From JAALLB01 sp017643495 (lineage in GTDB: Bacteria > Pseudomonadota > Alphaproteobacteria > Rhizobiales > Rhizobiaceae), in assembly GCA_965216105.1 (NCBI GenBank), contig OZ244147.1, positions 1,550,001 to 1,614,000 on the forward strand: a stretch of DNA of 64,000 bases, written 5' to 3'. Position 1 is the first letter of the stretch. Each line of letters starts with the position of its first letter. The translations under genes and the position numbers were made by a program. This document shows, piece after piece, positions 17,149-25,875 of this stretch. Below the pieces are notes generated by a model. The model searched no databases. It was not told the origin of the DNA and was given only the letters and a program-made list of their open reading frames with translations.

Positions 17149-17355
17149 TATTTGTCCGTGAATAGAAAGTGAATTCCGTTACGTTCCGCCAGTGAAGGGG
17201 AAACGGTGAAAAAAGTTTGCTGTTAAGGTTCAGGTAACCGATTTCTAACCGCCTGTTTACGATATCACGCTAATTTCGGTTTCAGCGGCAGGTAAGTGGT
17301 CGCGATTGATCCCGGAAAGGTACTGCGTACCGGGAAAAATCAAGTATTGCGTATC

Positions 17356-17393
17356 AAAATGACCTGTCCTGTTTTGCATGGCAGGTCATTTTT
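17356..17393. terminator. panBC terminator
   Basis: AAAATGACCTG at 17356-17366 pairs perfectly with CAGGTCATTTT at 17382-17392 around a 15-nt loop, flanked by A- and T-rich sequence on both sides. It lies just past the panC stop and before the next minus-strand gene's promoter. Confidence 0.8.
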
Positions 17394-17405
17394 ATTTTTG
17401 TCTGG

Positions 17406-18254
17406 CTAAACGCCAATATTGTCAATCAGGCGCACCTTGCCAAGGTTGGCAGCAATAAACACGCGCGGTTCATCTTGTTCGTCATGGCGTTCCAGTGTCT
17501 CGAGTGTCTTGCCCGAACGCATTTCAAGATATTCCACATCAAAGCGGTTGTCGCTTTCCAACCAGGTTTGTGCCCTGGCAATGGCGTGACTGGCGGCTTC
17601 ACCTCCACGCACGGCATCTGCCACCTGTTCCAGAGCCCGGTGCAGGCGAGGGGCCAGGAGCCTTTCCTCAGGAGTAAGGCGAGCATTTCGTGAGGAAAGC
17701 GCCAGCCCGTCTGTTTCACGAACTGTAGGAACCGGTTCGATCCGTATTGGGATGTTAAGGTCGGCAACCAGACGCTTCACGATGAAGAGTTGCTGGTAGT
17801 CCTTTTCACCAAAACACGCGATATCCGCACCGGTTTGTAGAAACAGTTTTGTTACAACAGTTGCCACTCCGTCGAAATGGCCGGGGCGATGGGCATCACA
17901 CAATATCTTATCACCGGTTGAAACGGTTACCGAGGTAGCGAAATCTTCTGGATATACTTCAGTGGCCGATGGGGCGAACACGCTGTTTGTGCACGTTCCG
18001 GAAAGAACTTTCAGATCCTCTGCCTCATTCCCTGGATAGTTTTCGAAGTCCTCTTTCCGGTTGAACTGGGTAGGATTGACGAAGACAGAAACCACAACAT
18101 GGTCGCAAAGGCTGCCTGCACGTTCAATCAGGGAAAGGTGACCGGCATGCAGGCCGCCCATGGTTGGAACCAGACCAACCGTCTGGCCATCCTGTTTGGC
18201 TTTTGCAACAATATTCCGGATTTCCGGGATACTGCGTGCCACTTCAATCGTCAT
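17406..18254 (-). CDS. panC: pantoate--beta-alanine ligase
   Basis: Protein of 282 aa, normal length. It shows PTMGGLHAGHLSLI with the nucleotide-binding HAGH motif, VSVFVNPTQF, the FGEKDYQQL loop and a SSRNARL segment. It condenses pantoate and beta-alanine with ATP to make pantothenate in the cytoplasm. It is 6 bp downstream of panB in the same operon and followed by a strong terminator. Confidence 0.95.
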   Translation of the reverse strand: MTIEVARSIPEIRNIVAKAKQDGQTVGLVPTMGGLHAGHLSLIERAGSLCDHVVVSVFVNPTQFNRKEDFENYPGNEAEDLKVLSGTCTNSVFAPSATEVYPEDFATSVTVSTGDKILCDAHRPGHFDGVATVVTKLFLQTGADIACFGEKDYQQLFIVKRLVADLNIPIRIEPVPTVRETDGLALSSRNARLTPEERLLAPRLHRALEQVADAVRGGEAASHAIARAQTWLESDNRFDVEYLEMRSGKTLETLERHDEQDEPRVFIAANLGKVRLIDNIGV

Positions 18255-18260
18255 CTGAAA

Positions 18261-19082
18261 TCAATCACCCGCATAATCATAGACATGTTCCGGGGCAGGG
18301 AAGCTGCGTTCCCTGACTTCCTTTGCATAGGTTTCGGCAATATACGCCACCTGTTCGCCCAGGCTTCCATAGCGCTTCACGAATTTCGGTTTGAAGTCCG
18401 TGAACATTCCAAGCATGTCATCCATGACGAGTATCTGACCATCGCAGTCAGCGGATGCACCAATCCCTATTGTGGGAATTTCAATCTGCCGGGTAATCTT
18501 GCGGGCGAGCGGATCGGGTATTTTTTCACAGACAACCGAGAATGCGCCAGCTTTCTGTACAGCATCTGCATCGGCAATGATCCGGTTTGCATCCTCCTGC
18601 CGGCCCTGGGTCTTGTATCCGCCAAAAATGTTCACGGCTTGCGGGGTCAGTCCGATATGGGCCATCACGGGAATGCTTCGTTGTGTTAGGTAATGAATGG
18701 TCTCCGCCATTGCCTGGCCACCCTCAAGTTTTACTGCACCACATTCGGTTTCGCGCAGCAAACGGCTTGCATTTTCAAATGCCTGTTGAGGGGATTGTTC
18801 GTATGATCCGAATGGCATGTCCACAACAAGGAGAGCTTTTTTCAAGCCACGCCGTACCGCCTTTCCATGCATGATCATCATGTCCATGGTTACGCCAAGC
18901 GTGCTTGGCATTCCGTGCATCACCATGCCCACACTGTCGCCTACCAAAACAAAATCCATATGCTCATCAATCATGCGGGCGACCGGTGTCGTGTATGCTG
19001 CCAATGACACAATTGGCCTTTCACCCTTCAGTTCGGTGATGTCGGGTGGCGTAAGCGATTTTGTCTTTTTTGAAACACTCAT
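18261..19082 (-). CDS. panB: 3-methyl-2-oxobutanoate hydroxymethyltransferase
   Basis: Protein of 273 aa. The ATG at 19082 follows GGAAGAG; a TTG four codons earlier is less likely. Motifs include VGDSVGMVMHG, MPFGSYE and the VKLEGG strand typical of PanB. It transfers a hydroxymethyl group from methylene-THF to ketoisovalerate, the first step to pantothenate, so it also draws on the C1 pool that the upstream island feeds. First gene of panBC. Confidence 0.95.
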   Translation of the reverse strand: MSVSKKTKSLTPPDITELKGERPIVSLAAYTTPVARMIDEHMDFVLVGDSVGMVMHGMPSTLGVTMDMMIMHGKAVRRGLKKALLVVDMPFGSYEQSPQQAFENASRLLRETECGAVKLEGGQAMAETIHYLTQRSIPVMAHIGLTPQAVNIFGGYKTQGRQEDANRIIADADAVQKAGAFSVVCEKIPDPLARKITRQIEIPTIGIGASADCDGQILVMDDMLGMFTDFKPKFVKRYGSLGEQVAYIAETYAKEVRERSFPAPEHVYDYAGD

Positions 19083-19288
19083 AGTCTCTTCCAAGTTTGC
19101 AACTTTTGATGGTGTACTCCCGGATGCCGGGCCTTACAAGCCTGCATGCGAGGACATTCCCGCTCGCGAACTTGTGTTCGTGCCCGGTAACCATAGAAGG
19201 GGTTTACAGTTGTCCGTTGCCACAAAATTTGCATAATTCAGGGAGGGGCTTGAAAATATCTGCATGATATAGGGTTACGGAGAGTATT

Positions 19289-19708
19289 ATGAGGGTTCTA
19301 CTGGCAGCGGCGGTACTTACGGGGTTGATGAGCGTACCGTCCTATTCTGCGATCATGGAAGCAAGGGTTGATCTTTCCCAGCAAAAAATGCGTGTTTACA
19401 AAAACGGGCGACTGCAACACGTGTGGCCTGTGTCGACAGCACGAAGGGGAAAAATTACCCCGACCGGTTCCTGGTCGGCTAAATGGCTTTCGAAGAACCA
19501 CCGTTCAAGCCGCTACAACAATGCGCCGATGCCTTACTCAATCTTCTATAGCGGTAATTTTGCCATACACGGCACTAACCAGATCAGCAAGCTGGGGCGA
19601 CCCGCTTCTGCCGGGTGTGTTCGCTTGCATCCTGACAATGCCAGAACCCTTTTCAATTGGGTTCAGCGGAACGGAAAACGAAATTTCCGGGTAAGAATTA
19701 CCCACTGA
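19289..19708 (+). CDS. L,D-transpeptidase (YkuD domain), secreted
   Basis: Protein of 139 aa with an N-terminal signal peptide (about residues 1-20) and a compact YkuD domain. The catalytic region reads FAIHGTN then SAGCVRLH, with the conserved His and Cys. It would cross-link peptidoglycan or attach proteins to it in the periplasm. It is monocistronic, and a terminator follows at 19733. Confidence 0.9.
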   Translation: MRVLLAAAVLTGLMSVPSYSAIMEARVDLSQQKMRVYKNGRLQHVWPVSTARRGKITPTGSWSAKWLSKNHRSSRYNNAPMPYSIFYSGNFAIHGTNQISKLGRPASAGCVRLHPDNARTLFNWVQRNGKRNFRVRITH

Positions 19709-19732
19709 ATTCTTAAAAAATTATTCTGAATG

Positions 19733-19756
19733 CGCCGGTTCTCAGACCGGCGTTTT
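19733..19756 (+). terminator. rho-independent terminator after the L,D-transpeptidase gene
   Basis: CGCCGGT at 19733-19739 and ACCGGCG at 19746-19752 form a 7-bp GC stem with a 6-nt loop, followed by TTTT. Confidence 0.8.
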
Positions 19757-19781
19757 CATTTTGAATGATGCAACTGGTGCC

Positions 19782-20777
19782 TTAGCGGGGATTCCCGGCC
19801 TTCTCTGCCAGACGCTCGTCCCGTTTCGCCATGAAATTAGGCCGCCAGCGCTTGTGCAGCCAAAGCCATTGTTCAGGATATTCCGTTACCCAGCGTGCCA
19901 CCACATCGTTCACGTCTTGAGTAAGGCGTTGCGTGTCGATATTGCCGTTATCCAGCCTTGGAATAGCCAGTGGCGGTTCAATTTCTATGCGGAAACGGGC
20001 GCCGGGCAGTCGAACACATCTGGCCGGGTACACATCGCAATCATATTGGCGAACAAGTTTTGCCAATAGCGGATTTGCCAGCGTTCTCCGGCCGAGAAAT
20101 GTGATTTCACTGCCTTTCTTGAAGAACTGGTCGACAAGCATGCCGACCTTGCCGCCATCATCCATCACCTGTGCGAGGGCCCAGGATGCCCCAGCCTTCG
20201 ACGGCACAAGGTGTCCCATGGCTGTTGTGCGTGCTGAAAGAACCCGTTGAGCGATGTATTTGTTGTTTGGCGGGCGGAACAGGGCAGTAATATCAAGGCC
20301 GTAATATGCGGATGCAATTGGCAGTATTTCCCAGTTTCCGGTATGTCCTGTAAAGCAGACAGCCGGTTTGCCAGAATCTTTCAAGCGATGAAAATGCTCT
20401 GCGCCGGTAATCTCCACACGCCCCTTTGACTGATCCTCTTCATCGATATCAAAAATCTGGTCGAGATAGATGTATTCAGCAGCCAGCGCCCCAAGGTTTC
20501 TCCACATCCCGCGCAGTATTTCTTCAATTTCGTCATCCGGTTTGTCGGGAAATGCCAGTTTGAGATTTTCGCGTGCCAGCCTGGTGCGCGGATAGCGCAT
20601 CCCCAAGCCCACGGCAGCCTCGGAAACAAAATGAATGGCCCGGTCGGCGGGAAGCAGTTTCAGAAGACCGATCAGCCCGAAAAAGAACTGTGCCACCAGC
20701 CAGTCCTTGGTGTTCCTGACCAGTACATAACTTTTCCGGATGAAGGGTTCCATCAGTGATAGAAAGCGATCAGTCAT
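19782..20777 (-). CDS. lpxXL: very-long-chain lipid A acyltransferase
   Basis: Protein of 331 aa of the LpxL/HtrB family. CFTGHTGNWEIL supplies the HX4E catalytic motif. It is the last gene of the acpXL-fabZ-KS-KS-adh cluster and its start overlaps the adh stop by 8 bp. In Rhizobiales this arrangement belongs to LpxXL, which moves the 27-hydroxyoctacosanoyl-type chain from AcpXL to lipid A at the inner membrane. An N-terminal hydrophobic segment (about 28-45) is visible. Confidence 0.88.
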   Translation of the reverse strand: MTDRFLSLMEPFIRKSYVLVRNTKDWLVAQFFFGLIGLLKLLPADRAIHFVSEAAVGLGMRYPRTRLARENLKLAFPDKPDDEIEEILRGMWRNLGALAAEYIYLDQIFDIDEEDQSKGRVEITGAEHFHRLKDSGKPAVCFTGHTGNWEILPIASAYYGLDITALFRPPNNKYIAQRVLSARTTAMGHLVPSKAGASWALAQVMDDGGKVGMLVDQFFKKGSEITFLGRRTLANPLLAKLVRQYDCDVYPARCVRLPGARFRIEIEPPLAIPRLDNGNIDTQRLTQDVNDVVARWVTEYPEQWLWLHKRWRPNFMAKRDERLAEKAGNPR

Positions 20778-21801
20778 TTACACGCATGATGATCTTTCCG
20801 AACACCTTGCGGGCTTCCATGCGCTCAAGGGCAATGTCGATATCGCCAAACTCGATTTCGGTATCAACCACAGGATGGACAATACCCTTGGCCATTTTCT
20901 CCATGGCATCCGTGAGGTTTTGCATGCGACAACCAAAAGAGCCAATCAGGCGCAGCTGACGCTGAAACAGCATCATCAGGTTTGTTTCCGCTGAGACACC
21001 GCTGGTGGAGCCACACGTAACAAGGCGTCCTCCTGGTCGCAGGCTCAGCATGGAACCGGCCCAAGTGTCTTTTCCGACGTGTTCAAAAACAACGTCGACA
21101 CCCTTCTTTTTGGTGATCTTGCGAACTGCGCCCTCAAACCTGTCCTCACGGTAATTGATGACATGATCGGCACCGAGTTCACGGCATTTTTCGATCTTGT
21201 CATCCGAGCCAACGGTTGTGATGACCGTACAGCCAATCTTTTTCGCCAGTTGGATTGCGGCAGAACCGATGCCGGAGCCGCCAGCATGAACCAGGACTGT
21301 TTCGCCTGATTTGAGTTTGGCATTGTCAAAGAACATGTGTTCGACTGTACCAAAGGTGACAGGGGCAAGTGCCGCACCGATTTCGTCTACGCCAACCGGA
21401 GCCTTGACCAGGTTTCGCGCCGGCATGTTTGACAGTTCTTGCGCATAACCATCCAGATGAAAACCGTGAACACCCTTCGGGTGCTCGCAATGATTGTCAC
21501 GACCTTCACGGCAGGCCAGGCATGTTCCACAGGTGGGGGCACCGTATATTGATACCAAATTACCCGGTTTGAGACCGGTTACACCCGGCCCTACCTCAAC
21601 TACCTCACCGGAAGCTTCTGCACCAACTGTCATGGGAAGGTTGCGTTTGGCAAATGCCATGCCGCGCCAGCCCCACACATCAATATGGTTCAGTGCAACA
21701 ACCTTGGTTTTGAACTGTACCTCGCCGAGACCCGGAGGAGGCGGGGCGGGTACATCCGTGATTTTGACTTCACGTTCCGAAACAAGTTGAAGTGCGCGCA
21801 A
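20770..21801 (-). CDS. zinc-type MDR dehydrogenase of the VLCFA cluster
   Basis: Protein of 343 aa, TTG start at 21801 after GGAGG with 6-nt spacing. It has the GroES-like domain with a four-Cys structural zinc lobe (CGTCLACREGRDNHC) and an NAD(P)-binding Rossmann fold (HAGGSGIGSAAIQLA). The gene is a constant member of the rhizobial acpXL cluster and is thought to act in making or reducing the very-long-chain acyl group. It is coupled to lpxXL. Confidence 0.87.
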   Translation of the reverse strand: MRALQLVSEREVKITDVPAPPPPGLGEVQFKTKVVALNHIDVWGWRGMAFAKRNLPMTVGAEASGEVVEVGPGVTGLKPGNLVSIYGAPTCGTCLACREGRDNHCEHPKGVHGFHLDGYAQELSNMPARNLVKAPVGVDEIGAALAPVTFGTVEHMFFDNAKLKSGETVLVHAGGSGIGSAAIQLAKKIGCTVITTVGSDDKIEKCRELGADHVINYREDRFEGAVRKITKKKGVDVVFEHVGKDTWAGSMLSLRPGGRLVTCGSTSGVSAETNLMMLFQRQLRLIGSFGCRMQNLTDAMEKMAKGIVHPVVDTEIEFGDIDIALERMEARKVFGKIIMRVND

Positions 21802-21833
21802 GGCTGCCTCCGAATGAGATTATGCTGGATGGA

Positions 21834-23111
21834 TCAGGCGACTTCCCGGCCAAATACCAGACAGGCATTCTGGCCACCAAAACCGAAGGAGTTGGAGAGG
21901 ATGGTTGACACCTCCGCCTCGCGCTTCTGGTTGGGAACCACATCAAGTGGTATGTCCGGATCCGGGGTTTCGTAATTGATTGTTGGTGGAATCACGCCCT
22001 CGAGCATTGTTTTGAATGAAAACACTGCCTCGATTGCTCCAGCTGCTGTCAGTGTATGCCCAATCATGGACTTGTTTGACGAGATGGGGGTGTTGTGAAT
22101 GCTGTCGCCAAAGACTGCGTGGAGCGAGTTGTATTCCATACGGTCGTTTTCAGGTGTCGATGTGCCATGCGCATTGATGTAGTCAATGTCGCCGATTTCG
22201 ACGCCTGCATCTTCTATTGCTTTCGAGATTGCCGTGATGACAGGTGCACCATTCGGGCTTGACCGGGTACGGTGGAAGCTGTCTGCTTTCTCCGCCACTC
22301 CGCGAATGGTGCCAAGGATGGTTGCACCGCGTGCCTCTGCATGTTCGAGGGATTCGAGAACAAGAGCCGCAGAACCCTCTGACATGACAAAGCCGCTTCT
22401 GTCTTTTGAGAACGGACGCGATGCACGCTCAGGTGCATCATTGTTGTGTGTTGTCAGTGCAGAGAGCAGGGAGAACCGGATAAGACCTTCGGCGGTAACC
22501 GAGCCGTCTGATGCAGCGCAGAGTGCAGCGTCAGACTCGCCGCGCCGGATTGATTCAATTCCCTGCTGCAGTGCTGTTGCACCTGAAGCGCAAGCCGTGG
22601 AGAGTGAAATCGGCAATCCCTTGGTGCCGTATTTTTCAGCCAGCCGGAATGCGATTGTTCCCAACTGAATGAGGTTGTGCATTTTTTCCTGTTTTTTTGC
22701 ACGTGCAGAAGCAAGAAGGCGTTCGTAACCGATTTCGCCTTCCTCGGTTTCCTTCACGAGATCAAACCGGTGTTGCCATTCAAGTTCAACAGGTGGGGCG
22801 GCGAAGAAAAGGGGGCCGGGAAAACCGTCTTTGCCAAATCCGGCCATGTCCAGTGCTTCTTCGGTCGTTGCGTCTGCCATTGCATAGGAAATTCCGGGTG
22901 CAGAGATTTCTTCCGCATCCATGAAATCAACCGTACCGGCAATGCGTGTGCTGAGGCCTTCAGTGGAAAAGCGTTTCACTTTGTGAATGCCTGATTTTCC
23001 GGACGTAAGGTTTTTCCAGTTCTCGTCAATGCCACGACCGAGTGATGAAACAACACCCATGCCTGTTACGACAACAACTGGCCGACCCAGATGATCCGTA
23101 TATTTAGCCAT
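21834..23111 (-). CDS. beta-ketoacyl-ACP synthase, catalytic (VLCFA cluster)
   Basis: Protein of 425 aa. The complete Cys-His-His triad is visible: Cys174 in STACASGATA, His in NAHGTSTPEND and His in IGHTLTAAGA. It extends acyl chains on AcpXL. It is 11 bp downstream of a homologous but degenerate ketosynthase gene, and the two probably form a heterodimer. It has an insertion-rich region (about residues 95-145) compared with housekeeping FabF. Confidence 0.92.
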   Translation of the reverse strand: MAKYTDHLGRPVVVVTGMGVVSSLGRGIDENWKNLTSGKSGIHKVKRFSTEGLSTRIAGTVDFMDAEEISAPGISYAMADATTEEALDMAGFGKDGFPGPLFFAAPPVELEWQHRFDLVKETEEGEIGYERLLASARAKKQEKMHNLIQLGTIAFRLAEKYGTKGLPISLSTACASGATALQQGIESIRRGESDAALCAASDGSVTAEGLIRFSLLSALTTHNNDAPERASRPFSKDRSGFVMSEGSAALVLESLEHAEARGATILGTIRGVAEKADSFHRTRSSPNGAPVITAISKAIEDAGVEIGDIDYINAHGTSTPENDRMEYNSLHAVFGDSIHNTPISSNKSMIGHTLTAAGAIEAVFSFKTMLEGVIPPTINYETPDPDIPLDVVPNQKREAEVSTILSNSFGFGGQNACLVFGREVA

Positions 23112-23122
23112 TGTGCTTTCTC

Positions 23123-24307
23123 CTATGCCTTTTCAAGGACAGCAAAACCTTCACTACAAACGTGTCCAATTGATGTTACGAGAACGGAAGACACGCTGTC
23201 CGGCGCCGGTTTTTCGTCAGGCTCAAATGGAGCGTAAAACCCGTTATTGTGAAGGGCAAGCGCAGCGAATGCGACACAGGCCGGGAAATTCGCTTCAAGT
23301 GACTGGCCAATCTGTGTCTGCATGGCGCGGACGGGAAAATCGTCACCGAATTTCTTTTTGAGATAATCCATTTCAAAGCGGGTAGCATCTGAAACACCGG
23401 TAGCACCTGAAACAATGGCATCAGGGGTAACCGGAAGTTTTTCCAGCATCGTATCAAGACGTGCAAAACCTTTGTCACCATCGCGGGTGCCGAGATCTGC
23501 TGCTACGCCTGAAAGTTTGGCATAGGGTTTTACGCCGCGTGCCTTTGCATGCCCTGCTTCTTCCAGAACAAGAAAAGCGCCGACACTTCCAAGGCGCATA
23601 CCGCCGCCGTTTTTCTGGCGGGCATGAACCCCGTCCTTGCCGCCATCGTAAAGATAGTGTGCTAGCACATGTGGCAGCAGGGCATCCGGTCTGTCGGCAT
23701 TGTATGAGCCGCCGATCAGCATGTGCGTGCTCTGTCCCGATGCAATGCGTGCCATCGCATTGTTGATTACCGTCACACCTGCCGATTCTTCTCCCATATA
23801 CGTGCGGGAAGATCCGGTCACCTTGTGAACAATTGATATGTTGCCTGCAAGCAGGTTTGAAAGCTGGGCCAGGAACAGGGTGGGGCGCAAGTCAGTCGAA
23901 AGACGATCGAGCAGTACCTGCTCCCGGTCATTGCTGGCAATTGCATCTTTCAGGATGTTTTCATCTGTTTCCACGTCGCGTTCGCCACCACCGGCAGCAA
24001 CAACAAGATCCATGGAGGAAAGAAGATCCTCATTTTCCTTGATACCCGCATCATCCAGCGCCAGGCCGGCTGAATAGGTTCCCAGGCGCTGCCAGTTTTC
24101 CATCTGGCGCTGATCCTTGCGGGGAATTTGGTTTGCCCAATCCATCTCAGGCATGGGGTGCACGCCATAGGGGGGAACAATGTCAAGGTTTACAACAGGT
24201 TCCGGAGACTGGTCTTTTCCAAAAAGGTTCCAGTGGTGTTCGGCACCTTCACCATGGGACGAGACAAGCCCAATGCCTGTTATGACAACTTCTTTTTGAT
24301 CGGCCAT
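23123..24307 (-). CDS. degenerate beta-ketoacyl-ACP synthase (chain-length-factor-like)
   Basis: Protein of 394 aa with a thiolase/ketosynthase fold, but the nucleophile region reads TGSSRTYMGEESAG with no Cys, the first His motif is replaced by SGATGVSD, and the second by GQSLEANFPA. All three catalytic residues thus seem lost. As in type II polyketide chain-length factors, it may partner the active ketosynthase next door and set the C26-C28 length. It is fully intact as a frame and conserved in position, so not a pseudogene. Confidence 0.85.
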   Translation of the reverse strand: MADQKEVVITGIGLVSSHGEGAEHHWNLFGKDQSPEPVVNLDIVPPYGVHPMPEMDWANQIPRKDQRQMENWQRLGTYSAGLALDDAGIKENEDLLSSMDLVVAAGGGERDVETDENILKDAIASNDREQVLLDRLSTDLRPTLFLAQLSNLLAGNISIVHKVTGSSRTYMGEESAGVTVINNAMARIASGQSTHMLIGGSYNADRPDALLPHVLAHYLYDGGKDGVHARQKNGGGMRLGSVGAFLVLEEAGHAKARGVKPYAKLSGVAADLGTRDGDKGFARLDTMLEKLPVTPDAIVSGATGVSDATRFEMDYLKKKFGDDFPVRAMQTQIGQSLEANFPACVAFAALALHNNGFYAPFEPDEKPAPDSVSSVLVTSIGHVCSEGFAVLEKA

Positions 24308-24355
24308 TTGTTGAAAACGAGCTCCATATGAGGCGCTTTGACGGTTGTGGGGAAG

Positions 24356-24811
24356 TTAGCCGGACTTTTTCATGTCCGCAACCTGCGCCTTGATCGTATC
24401 CTGCAGGTCAGGGCTGGGGAAGGGCATGATTGTGAAGGTGAGTTGCGCATTTGCAATGCGTTTTCCTTCAGACCGGATTTCCGCCTTGGTCACAGCAAAG
24501 CCGGAACCTTCATGTTCGATTTCCGCCCGGATCTCCAGCTCTGTTCTCGGGCCGACGAAATTACGCAGTTTGCCTTCCTTTACACCGGCAAGCAGCGGAA
24601 TTTTCTCGAAATCAATCGTGTGCATGATTAGTATGCCCGAAGCCTGCGCCATCGTTTCGATCATCAATACGCCTGGAACAAGCGGGTGTCCCGGAAAGTG
24701 TCCTTCGAAGACAGGGCTTGCATCAGGCACGATTGATGTAGCGTTCAGAACCTTGTTTTCCAGATCCACACTGGGTATCCGGTCGATCATCTGAAAATAT
24801 TCGAGTTGCAT
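24356..24811 (-). CDS. fabZ: 3-hydroxyacyl-ACP dehydratase (VLCFA cluster)
   Basis: Protein of 151 aa of the FabZ hot-dog family. GHFPGHPLVPGVLMIETMAQ holds the catalytic His and Glu. It dehydrates hydroxyacyl-AcpXL during elongation. It lies after the terminator-like palindrome that separates it from acpXL and 48 bp before the degenerate ketosynthase. Confidence 0.92.
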   Translation of the reverse strand: MQLEYFQMIDRIPSVDLENKVLNATSIVPDASPVFEGHFPGHPLVPGVLMIETMAQASGILIMHTIDFEKIPLLAGVKEGKLRNFVGPRTELEIRAEIEHEGSGFAVTKAEIRSEGKRIANAQLTFTIMPFPSPDLQDTIKAQVADMKKSG

Positions 24812-24831
24812 AGCACTGCTCTTTAATAAGC

Positions 24832-24857
24832 AAAAACCCCCGTTAACGGGGGTTTTT
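24832..24857. terminator. 26-bp perfect palindrome between acpXL and fabZ
   Basis: AAAAACCCCCG and CGGGGGTTTTT flank TTAA as one perfect palindrome. Read on the minus strand it is a textbook intrinsic terminator with a T5 tract, placed inside the operon right after acpXL. It probably attenuates transcription so that the carrier protein is made in excess over the enzymes. Confidence 0.85.
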
Positions 24858-24878
24858 CGTCTTCAGTAACCGGTCTGG

Positions 24879-25154
24879 TCAGGCTTTGGCAGCCACCAGC
24901 TCGTCAATTTTGGCGCAGAGGTTCTTCATGACAAAGTATTCCTCGGTAGAGGCCTTGCCATCATTTACTTCCTGCGTCCATGTTTCCAGCGGGATCTTGA
25001 TCCCGAATTCCTTGTCTATTGCGAAAACAATATCCAGAAAGTCGAGGCTGTCGATGCCCAGGTCATCAATCGTATGGCTTTCTGGTGTGATTTCTTCGCG
25101 GGGAATTTCACTCGTTTCGGAAATGATATCTGCTACTTTGTCGAAGGTGGACAC
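24879..25154 (-). CDS. acpXL: acyl carrier protein AcpXL
   Basis: Protein of 91 aa from a GTG at 25154, which is 6 nt after AAGAGG and gives the family's usual N-terminus STFDKVADII. The phosphopantetheine site is GIDSLDFLDIV. AcpXL carries the very-long-chain hydroxy fatty acid for lipid A. The C-terminal part (about residues 58-91) is longer than in housekeeping AcpP, as expected. It is the first gene of the cluster and is followed by a terminator-like hairpin. Confidence 0.93.
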   Translation of the reverse strand: MSTFDKVADIISETSEIPREEITPESHTIDDLGIDSLDFLDIVFAIDKEFGIKIPLETWTQEVNDGKASTEEYFVMKNLCAKIDELVAAKA

Positions 25155-25354
25155 GTTACGCCTCTTTTTGTTCACTGTTCCCGGCTGACAGCCAAGTATT
25201 GCCAGCGTTGCGGCACGAGTTCGGGAACTAACTCACCGTATCACGAACAGTCTAATTCATGAATTCTTCCGCGCTTTTATCCACACTAGGAGGAATTGTC
25301 CAGCAATGAGTTGCCAGACGGAAGCTTTTCTCCACGATGACGTTTGTGGAGTGT

Positions 25355-25819
25355 TTATCCCCGTCCCCGATAAGGTGCAACTCCCTGGTCTGGAAGCCAC
25401 ACATCGGGCAAGGGTGCCCCTGTTTGCCAGAACACGTCAATCGGCATGCCGCCACGCGGGAACCAGTACCCCCCGATTCTCAGCCAACGGGGCTGTAGAA
25501 GGTCAACAAGGCGCTTGCCTATGCCTACCGTACAATCCTCATGGAAGGCGCCGTGATTGCGGAAAGATCCCAGATAGAGCTTGAGAGACTTTGATTCCAC
25601 CATCCATTCGTCGGGTACGTAGTCTATTACCAAATGCGCAAAATCAGGTTGCCCCGTCATCGGACACAAGGATGTGAACTCCGGTTGGGTGAAACGAATG
25701 ACGAAATTGGTGTCTCCCTGCGAGTTGCGAACGCGTTCAAGTACAGCTTCTTCCGGGCTTGCCGGAAGTTCTGTGTTGGCACCAAGTTGTGTAAGGCCCG
25801 TCGTGTCGGATGTCGTCAT
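25355..25819 (-). CDS. queF: NADPH-dependent 7-cyano-7-deazaguanine reductase
   Basis: Protein of 154 aa, the single-domain QueF type. FTSLCPMTGQPDFAHLVIDY contains the catalytic Cys and Asp, and ESKSLKLYLGSFRNHGAFHE the substrate loop. It reduces preQ0 to preQ1 in queuosine synthesis. The ATG at 25819 is preferred over an upstream frame that would add 48 unrelated residues. Confidence 0.93.
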   Translation of the reverse strand: MTTSDTTGLTQLGANTELPASPEEAVLERVRNSQGDTNFVIRFTQPEFTSLCPMTGQPDFAHLVIDYVPDEWMVESKSLKLYLGSFRNHGAFHEDCTVGIGKRLVDLLQPRWLRIGGYWFPRGGMPIDVFWQTGAPLPDVWLPDQGVAPYRGRG

Positions 25820-25875
25820 GATGTTTCCCGCTGCATTTCGCCAAACAGATAGAACCGTGAAATTCCGAAAGCAAG

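Larger units (their letters stand above)
17091..17405. other. intergenic region between the homocysteine methyltransferase gene and panC
   Basis: The 315-bp gap contains the palindromic operator at 17129-17148, an imperfect hairpin at about 17310-17334 (GGTAC-TGC-GTACC core inside CCC/GGG) and a strong terminator at 17356-17393. The stretch 17160-17355 has no coding frame I would support. On the plus strand the terminator is followed by T-rich sequence, so a small RNA ending there is possible but not shown. Confidence 0.5.

Noticed and set aside
17726..17745. tRNA T-loop-like sequence (CCGGTTCGATCCG)
   Set aside because: It lies inside panC coding sequence and no cloverleaf can be drawn around it.
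23123..24307. Pseudogene call for the degenerate ketosynthase
   Set aside because: The frame is complete, tightly spaced within the operon and structurally coherent, so loss of the catalytic residues looks selected.
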